A stretch of DNA of 64,000 nt, taken from Imbricaverruca yamaguchii. Taxonomy: Eukaryota; Arthropoda; Thecostraca; Neoverrucidae. The notes beneath the pieces were generated by a model, which made no database searches, was not told the origin of the DNA, and saw only the letters and a list, made by a program, of their open reading frames with translations. Below are positions 48,001-57,700 of this stretch, piece after piece (the stretch's first letter is position 1; the number at the start of each line of letters is the position of its first letter). The stretch covers positions 1 through 64,000 of the forward strand of contig JAOTOL010001461.1 of the NCBI GenBank assembly GCA_034440575.1, written 5' to 3'. A program made the position numbers and the translations under genes.

Positions 48001-51000
48001 CTACACATTTCTGTGAGCGAACTAACTCCATACTGTCTTCACCAATGGAATATTGATAATATGTCATGACGTAATGCTTATCGGGCTTTCCGCGGTGCTT
48101 GTTGGAGCCTCGAAGTATTTATATAGATTCAATATTTTCTTCCTAACATGTGTCTAGTCTTGTGTCGCTCTACTCGACGTATTGTATGACCTCGTAGCGC
48201 GATCTCAGTCTCATATGATGCATTCTACGCGAATTACTCGAACACCGTCCACACCAGTATTTTCTGGACTTTCGCACGGTACTTTTATGTGGACCCTGTT
48301 TTCTACACAATTCTCAGAACATTAACATTCCATCACACACAGGCATGCTGGCAGGTTCACTGAAGCTACATATATATTTTCGCAGATAAGATGGCATGAC
48401 GGCAAAGACCAGCTGCACAACCATTGCATGATGCCGGACATTCCTGGCATGCCGCAAATGTAGGGCGTGAATTGTTTCCTCTGAAGTGTATACGGTACAC
48501 TGAAATATTTACAGAAGATAGTACGCGAACACTTTTACATTGTTCAGTGACAGCGTAAATTGTTCTCAGAGGTTCAAGCAGGAAGCTATGCAAATGAGAC
48601 TGTTGCACGTGACCATTCCTTCTTCGATATTCCCATGACTGGATCACTTTGCACACTGACATTGAGTCACGATATTCAGCTGACCTTGCCACGTCTGCTG
48701 CGTGTCGAAACTCGTCACGCGCCACCATTCAGACATTCGTGCGCGGTGGCGCGGCTTTCCTGACGACGTGGGCGGACAATGGCGGCGGCCCGGTTGACTT
48801 TTTGTGTCGCGATGACGTCGTGGGGCCGCGGCCGCCTGGTCGCGTGACGGCTGCATCTCTGAGGCTCACTGGGCACTGGTCGCTGCCCGGTGGTCGACGT
48901 CGCTCCGTCGATGGTGGGACATGCAGGCGGTCACACCCAGGCTGGCCCTGCCGTCACACCGTTAAGCCCACGTGCCACCGTCGGCCGGTTGCCGTGGGCG
49001 GGGAGAGCACGGCGCCACCGCCGGTCGTGTCGCTGGACTGACCTCGGCTCGATGTTGTACATCGTACGGCAGGGCGGAGCGAAGAAATACGTCTTTAAAT
49101 GCTAGGTGCAACTGCTGGAAGCTGGTCCCGTGCCTTTAACGGACTACATGCAAAATGTATGGCGGCGCACGGCGCCAGCCGAGGGCAGCCGGTACCTAAC
49201 ACCAGCAGACGGCGGCCGGTACCTAACACCAGGAGACGGCAGCCGGTACCTAACACCAGGAGACGGCAGCCGGTACCTAACACCAGGAGAGGTACCTAAC
49301 ACCAGCAGACGGCGGCCGGTACCTAACACCAGCAGATGGCGGCCGGTACCTAACACCAGGAGACGGCGGCCGGTACCTAACACCAGCAGACGGCGGCCGG
49401 TACCTAACACCAGGAGACGGCGGCCGGTACCTAACACCAGCAGACGGCGGCCGGTACCTAACACCAGCAGACGGCGGCCGGTACCTAACACCAGGAGACG
49501 GCGGCCGGTACCTAACACCAGGAGACGGCGGCCGGTACCTAACACAGGCGGGGCCGGTACCTAACACCAGCAGACGGCGGCCGGTACCTAACACCAGGAG
49601 ACGGCGGCCGGTACCTAACACCAGGAGACGGCGGCCGGTACCTAACACCAGGAGACGGCAGCCGGTACCTAACACCAGAGACGGCGGCCGGTACCTAACA
49701 CAGGGGCCGGTACCTAACACCAGGAGACGGCGGCCGGTACCTAACACCAGGAGACGGCGGCGGCCGGTACCTAACACCAGCAGACGGCGGCCGGTACCTA
49801 ACACCAGGAGACGGCAGCCGGTACCTAACACCAGGAGACGGCAGCGGTACCTAACCCAGGAGACGGCAGCCGGTACCTAACACCAGAGACGGCGGCCGGT
49901 ACCTAACACCAGGAGACGGAGCCGGTACTAACACCAGGGGCGGCCGGTACCTAACACCAGGAGACGGCGGCCGGTACCTAACACCAGGAGACGGCAGCCG
50001 GTACCTAACACCAGGAGACGGCGGCCGGTACCTAACACCAGGAGACGGCGGCCGGTACCTAACACCAGGAGACGGCGGCCGGTACCTAACACCAGGAGAC
50101 GGCGGCCGGTACCTAACACCAGGAGACGGCGGCCGGTACCTAACACCAGGAGACGGCGGCCGGTACCTAACACCAGCAGACGGCGGCCGGTACCTAACAC
50201 CAGGAGACGGCGGCCGGTACCTAACACCAGGAGACGGCGGCCGGTACCTAACACCAGGAGACGGCGGCCGGTACCTAACACCAGGAGACGGCAGCCGGTA
50301 CCTAACACCAGGAGACGGCAGCCGGTACCTAACACCAGGAGACGGCAGCCGGTACCTAATACCAGCAGACGGCGGCTGGTACCTAACGCCAGCAGACGGC
50401 GGCCGGTACCTAACACCAGCAGACGGCGGCCGGTACCTAACACCAGCAGACGGCGGCCGGTACCTAACACCAGCAGACGGCGGCCGGTACCTAACACCAG
50501 GAGACGGCGGCCGGTACCTAACACCAGGAGACGGCGGCCGGTACCTAACACCAGCAGACGGCGGCCGGTACCTAACACCAGCAGACGGCAGCCGGTACCT
50601 AACACCAGGAGACGGCGGCCGGTACCTAACACCAGGAGACGGCGGCAAAATCCAAAATCAATCAGATGCTTCCCAGATGCGCTAGGTGGATGCCTTTTAT
50701 CACAATATTGTTGTGTGGGGTCATGTCATGGGACATCAATTTATTGAATCCCTGGGATATTTGTGCAGTGCATGACTTTTGATACTGTGTTGTGGAATGG
50801 GATATAATGACCACTTTAAGACAGGTCGTCTTAGTGGGCACGACGGGTAATGCTGCAATAATGGTAAAAGCGGCGACAAAATATTACTCTTTAAAATCCA
50901 ACGGTTTCGATGAGATGTGTCCGTCGGAATATGGCAACAGTCTCAGATTATTCGTGAACTGTTGCGGGATAACATAGGTCACGTGAAGCTCAGACAGGGC

Positions 51001-54000
51001 ACATCCGGCAATATCTGCCCACATTGGGAAGCGCTCTATGTCGCTCCCCGCAAATGACATTTGGCGATGGTTTATGGAGGCGCTTTGATCACGATAAGTC
51101 AGGGAACATATGTCGAACACCCCTTTGAAGGCGCTCGATCCTCTCTAATTTCGGTCTGGCCCCTTGGTTGAGGCTCGATTTTGGCATGGCACTCTGAGTC
51201 GGTCCCTCTAATTCGTTATGAAATCGTCAGGTCCAGAAATCATCAGGTGCTAAGACCTCTCGATAGTTTCCATGAAACTCCGACCCGGGCAGGAAATAGT
51301 GGCACGGCAGAGACTCGTGACCTGGTAACTCCTGACGTCCTGGAGTGCGCCACAATACGCCACACACGTCTCGATTTAGTTTATATTAAAAGAGCTGTCG
51401 AAGAGCGTTTCACCAATGTTGTTTTTCTTAGCATCAGCGGTTCGTGGTGGAACGGGCATACGACTTCAACCCCCCACACGCTACCTTTCTAGCCAAACTT
51501 GCACTCTTTGAGGTCACGTTATTATTGCTGTGTTATTCACATTTATTTATTTATATATTTCACAGTACATGCCCTCCATGTGCGGCATGCACGGAGTGGT
51601 TCTTGACGCGCCCTCCAATACCACTTTCCACTTGGCATGCTACTATTCCTTCTCTAAGTACCAGAAATAATCTGAATTCCCCATGGAATTAAGGTGAGAA
51701 AGGTCTCGTAGGGTGAATGTTGCAACAAGCTGTGAAATTGAAAACAAATGGAACAATCGTGCACTGACGTTATGTTTTCTTTCAACGAAACACCACGAAT
51801 CCCTGATCTCTCAAGTTTGTACCTGATCTGGGTCACGACCTTGTCGTGTTTTTATTTCTTCCCACCTGTACTCGCTTCCTACCATTTATGGTTTATTTTC
51901 CACGTTACAATTCCTGCATCTTTCGAAGTGCTCTTTTTGTTGCTCTCAACACAAGACGGTGTGTCCATTCCTAGTCGCTATGAGGACGAGTACAACTTCG
52001 ACACATCGTCCTTTGTAAAAACCGTGAGATAGTTAATTGTGATAGTTCGTTAATCATCCATGAAATTATGGTATTCGAAGTGGTCGGCAATTACTGTTGA
52101 TTACAGGCCGCAAGAGTTTATTACTCTTTTGTTTGCCAACTATAAGACCGTCATCACGTAATGGTCTCGTACGACGGCCTGCGGTATCGTGGACTGGGCT
52201 AATCAAACATTAGCTGAACAACGAACATACCTGGCGAATCGCAGATGCCAATCCCCATGGAACGTGACATACCGTGACGAATTGGAAGCCGTCGCAAGGA
52301 GGCAAACAGAACGCTGCAGACATCCGTTGGGCGTAGTGGCGAGTGACTGAGAACCGCATAGCCATGTGGAACACGATGCCGGACACGACGTTACCTGGCA
52401 TCCGACAGCAGGATAGCACAACCACGCACCTCACTAGCGCCCCGACCGGCGTGGTGGTGGTGGATTGGAGTTTAAGGGCGCGTCGACATCTAGGGTCATT
52501 TTGCGCCAACGCCCTGATCGGCGTCTGTCAATGCATGTGATCATTGTTCCAGGAGCCATTCCACTGTGAGGTCGAGCACAAGTTTGGCCTGACGTGCATG
52601 ACGTCTGGTGTAGTCGCGTGTCGGGTCAAACTGGACCGCGGCGGCTACGTTCCCGGCGAGAACATCGGCGTGTGGGCGCACATCAGCAACCAGAGCAAGG
52701 TCACCATCAAGAGAACCGCCGCCTGCCTTGTCGAGGTGAGACGGGGGCATAGGGTCCTTCGAAATTAAGGTAACCGAAATCCGAGGAGTTTCGGATAAGT
52801 GGGAGGGGACTCTGGGTAAGTAGGACTTAAGATGGTCGTCCCGCGGACCAAATCCTGAATACGCCACTGGATCTTTGTACCCACATTTGGAACGGTGCGT
52901 TACGGCACACAGGCATGGGGAACTCCAGCACAGCACGTACATGTGGTGAGGACTGAGGGTCACAGCGACAGACGTACACGTGGTGAGGGCCTTACCGAGA
53001 GACGTGCACGTGGTGAGGGCCTCAGCGACAGACGTACACGTGGTGAGGGCCACAGCGACAGACGTACACGTGGTGAGGGCCTCAGCGACAGACGTACACG
53101 TGGTGAGGGCCTCAGCGACAGACGTACACGGGTGAGGGCCTCAGCGACAGACGTAAACGTGGTGAGGACTGAGGGCCACAGCGACAGACGTACACGTGGT
53201 GAGGGCCTTACGGAGACGTACACGTGGTGAGGGCCTCAGACGACGTCACTGGTAGGGCCTGCGACGACGTAACGTGGTGAGGGCCTCAGCGACGGACGTA
53301 CACGTGGTGAGGGCCTCAGCGACAGACGTACACGTGGTGAGGGCCACAGCGACGGACGTACACGTGGTGAGGGCCTCAGCGACAGACATACACGTGGTGA
53401 GGACTGAGGGCCACAGCGACGGACGTACACGTGGTGAGGGCCTCAGCGACGGACGTACACGTGGTGAGGGCCTCAGCGACAGACATACACGTGGTAAGGA
53501 CTGAGGGCCACAGCGACGGACGTACACGTGGTGAGGGCCTCAGTGATGGACGTACACGTGGTGAGGGCCGCCGGTGGGATGAACGGACTACGAAATGGTG
53601 CAGTGTATACCTGAACAGATCCAACAATAAACCCCAGTTTATCCCATCCTATCCTATCACAGGCAATTTGATGGGAGGGACCTCGAACACCGCTCATCCT
53701 CACTGGAAATACTGTGACATCGAAAAGCATCACCAGATAAAAGTGTGACTGATGTCGGAACAGATCTCCGATCCCTGGCTCGTGGCATTCGAAATAATGG
53801 CGCCATCAGATCCCTGGCTCGCGCCATTTTTTTCGTTATCGTAAATATTCTCCAGGGGTGGGGGAGTAGAATCTGTCTCTCAGCGACAGGCACAGGCCAA
53901 CTTTACAGGACGCAATGGTGACATACCCGACCACTTTTCTGCAGGGTTCCCAGGTCCCTTGTGGTCGGAATGATGCGGCGTCTCACTGGAGACTAGCAAT

Positions 54001-54588
54001 GATGGCCCCTTCACAGCACTTCACTTCACTGGGGACCGGTAATCACTGTGCCGTTGAAAACTTTCCACGTGCTGTAACTCGTGTGAAGAAGCGTTATTGC
54101 CGTTTAATTTCGTACGCTCAGCTGTTTTTTGGTACAAATTACGACATGAAACACGTGATCAGCAGATTTCAAATGTGGAATACATGAGAGCCTAGGTTTA
54201 TTTAACGTTTGCATATCCTCCTCCGAATAGAACTACTTGTTCCCATAGAGCTTGAGGTGTCATTGAAACAGATGTCGCCTTTTATGAGTGGCCGTGATTT
54301 TTTCCAGGTTTGATTTATATATATCGTTGATTGTAAGCCACGGTTTCTTGCGGTGCATCCTACCCTAGGGGAGCTGCGACATTCATAAGGGTGGACAGCT
54401 CTGCCAACATTTCTGAATTATTCAGACAAGTATTTATTATATCAATTTTTTTTAAGAAGCAGGATGAAGAAAAGCTATTACAGAAGCAAGTATATATATA
54501 TATATAATATTACAGAAACAGATCGAGTTATGTTTTAGCGTGTATATATATATACATATGTATAATATATAATATATATTTATTTTTA

Positions 54589-54652
<64 letters not shown>

Positions 54653-54655
54653 CTA

Positions 54656-54718
<63 letters not shown>

Positions 54719-57700
54719 CAGAAACATAAGTCGACATGTTTTCAGAGCATGCCGATCTGAGCAGCTGCTATTCATCAACTGACGTCGCAGCCGTGGCCCC
54801 AACCGAGGAACGTTCGTGACCTCCACGGACAGCCTGAGGGTGTCGGCAGTGGAGCTGGGAGTGCGACTACCGTGTGGGAGATCCACTCATCCGGCCGTGA
54901 CTGGTGGCCGCGGAGGGAAGCCAGTCAGGGTCACACACACACACACACACACCGCCGACGTTCTCACTCGGTGAAAGTGACGTCGCCGGGTACGCCAGAC
55001 TCTCGGTGTGACGAGACGACAAAGGCGCCCGGTCTCCGACCTCTACTACACATTGGGGGCGTGTCGAGAGCGCATTGGCGTGCTGTGTGGTGGTGTCGGT
55101 AGGAGAGTGATCGACGGCTGTGTGTCGGGGCAGTGCGCGCGTTCCCCGATTTATACTATGCCTTGGTGGCGTGACGAGTACACATGGGCGTGCCGTGTGA
55201 TGGTGTCTGTGGGAGAGTGATCGACGGCTGTGTGTCGGGGGGGGGTGCGCGCTTCGACCGTGTGGGGAGAGCACGTGCGGATATCGCATTCCGTTTCCGC
55301 CACCGTTCGTATGCTGCCGATGAGGTTTGGGCGAGGTGTGTATTTGAGACTTGCTGTCTGTGACCGGGATACCATGGATTCCACGCGTTTACATTCGTAT
55401 CTGAGTGACGCTCCCCAAGCGCTTCCTGCATTTCACACCCTAAATATGTACACATATACTGTGGCCTGCATTGATCTATGCATCCGAATATCAGTGATGT
55501 TTATCGTGGTAATTACCGTGGGACATGATTCACACAAGCTGGTTTTATTGCAGTAGGGAACCCATAGCTCGGCATCTGTGCCATATTTCATCTTCAATGA
55601 CTTCAGATTTCAGCTTCAACCGAATGGGCGCTATTACGACTTCATTGGTCATACGCACTCGTATGACAACTGAATTCGATACACCCTAAAGTGCAAATAG
55701 CTAACTAACCAATTCACCTTCAGTGACACTGCTTAATGTAATGAATCATGGTAGGGACAGTGAAATAAGCTGTCAGTATACAAAATTCCAAGATTGATCC
55801 ATCACCTTCGTCGTCGTTGTCTGCAGGAAGTGATATACACGACCTTATGTCAGGCACGGGAACTTAGAGCTAAGCGAAATATGCTTCACGAAACGAGTCA
55901 GGAGATATCCATATACCGGTGCAAGCGTTGTCTGATATCCACATGCGCCCTGTCATCCTCGTAGGATTGCACTCGCACGACCTGACTTCACGTGGCGGAT
56001 TTCCACTCATCGGAGAAGCTTTCAAGGCAGAACCGGAGAAGCATTCAGGGTGGTTCATTGTCACGTTGGTGTGCGTCATTCCACACATACAGTTATCACA
56101 TGATGTATGTGCTGAACATGTAAGAGCAAGAGGATTTTGTCGGAATGCTCCTGGTGGTATGTGCGACGAAGATAGTCTGGAGATGTGTGGGCTCAAACCC
56201 GAGGACTGGTCGAGTCCTTCCACTACCGGCCCACACATGCAACGCAGTTGCCAATCTGACTTCCGGGAGGTGAAATATACAGCGCAACATATTTCATCCT
56301 TCTTTTGAGGTTCAGAACAGTCCATCCCTATTTTGACGTTCAAGACAGTCAGCAATACACTGTCAAACTGTATTCGGCCGTTTTCGCAGACGATCCACTA
56401 CCTCTCGCGCAGCAAGATCGTCAACACCGAGGAGCGAGAGCTGTCGCGCGTGTCACGCGGCAAGATCCGCCCCGGCGACACCGACGACTGGAAGAACGAG
56501 CAGCTGGCCGTGCCGCCGCTGCCCCCGTCCAATCTGCGCGGCTGCCACCTTATCAAGATCCAGTACGACGTCTACGTGAGTCCAAACGCCAGTCAAAAGG
56601 CGTGTCAGCTATTGTTTGCTCCGAGAAGCCGTTCGTTTAGTTGCTCCGTTGAAAAATTTACTATATTTTTGCTTGTGCATTTCATTTTTTTTCTAGGAGT
56701 ACTTGGCGCTAGCATGGACACTTTGGTGGGCTGGAGGGGACAGAGTGTGTGTGTGTGGGGGGGGGGGGGGGGTATGCTTAGTAACTCTTGTGACCAGTAT
56801 CTAAGTGAGGAAGAACTTACGGATAAGAAGACCAAATACCGGTATTTTGGTCATTCCACTTCGAAGGTTAACAATCGACAATTTATTTTCGAGACACATT
56901 TTTGCTTAAAATGAACTGAAATGGCTATCAAACAAAGCTACAGATACACGAATACCGACTAGATCAGAACAGCAATTCGTTGCGCATTTCTGACAACAGC
57001 CAACCTATAACACGTGTTTATTTATCGATATATTGCGATAATATCTTGGGGTCGAGAGTGCGGGCCATGCGATAAATATTCACATGCACACGTTTTGCAA
57101 GGACACGTTACAGTAGCCTCGCCTTCGGTTCGGCTGTCATGAAGCCAAATTCCCGTACAAAAACAACGGCCCTTTCACGAGGGCGGAGCTTTCAGAACGG
57201 CCGATGTGATATCAATGTCATTGACGTACTTCACACTGGGAAATGGCCAGGTCCCGACAGGCGGCGCCGCCCCTGATCGTACCCCTGGCCAGATCTGTAC
57301 CCTGGCGTCTCAACGCTGTCAACCCGCCCCTGCCGAGTAGAGACAAGAGCGCCACATGCGACACCCGAGCAGCGACGAGCGCACCGCACGCGACACTCGA
57401 ACCCCGAGTCAGTCAGGCGAGTAGAGACAAGCACCGCATGCGACACCCGAGCTGGGAGTCAGTCGGCCGAGCAGCGACGAGCGCACGACACGCGACACTC
57501 GAACCCCGAGTCAGTCAGGCGAGTAGAGACAAGAGCACCGCATGCGACATTCCAGCTGCGAGCTGGTGAGCCACGGCCACCACGAACGGCCGTCTCCGCC
57601 GGCCCGCCCCGGCCCGCCCAGGCCCGCCTCTGGTCCGCCCAGGCCCGCCTCTGGTCCGCCCAGGCCCGCTTCTGGTCCGCCCAGGCCCGCCTCTGGTCCG

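Larger units (their letters stand above)
53571..56389. other. Intron 4, remainder
   Basis: It holds (ta)n at 54486-54717, (ca)n at 54933-54951, two ~120-bp diverged repeats near 55010-55250 (gagagtgatcgacggctgtg twice) and a hairpin-domain insert at 55626-55710. A 161-aa ORF at 55870-56355 (minus) has no motif I recognise. Confidence 0.55.

Noticed and set aside
47167..48069. ORFs of 167-224 aa ([21 protein letters not shown])
   Set aside because: Three frames of the same 21-bp array.
49106..50648. ORFs of 133-265 aa with TGRRLLVLG or RYRPPSPGV repeats
   Set aside because: Products of a 27-bp array inside intron 3 of a supported gene.
49180..53570. CRISPR-like regular repeats
   Set aside because: Units are contiguous tandem repeats with no unique spacers, in eukaryotic introns.
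55870..56355. 161-aa Cys-rich minus ORF in intron 4
   Set aside because: Opposed by a 129-aa plus ORF and without a recognisable cysteine pattern or signal peptide; left unassigned.
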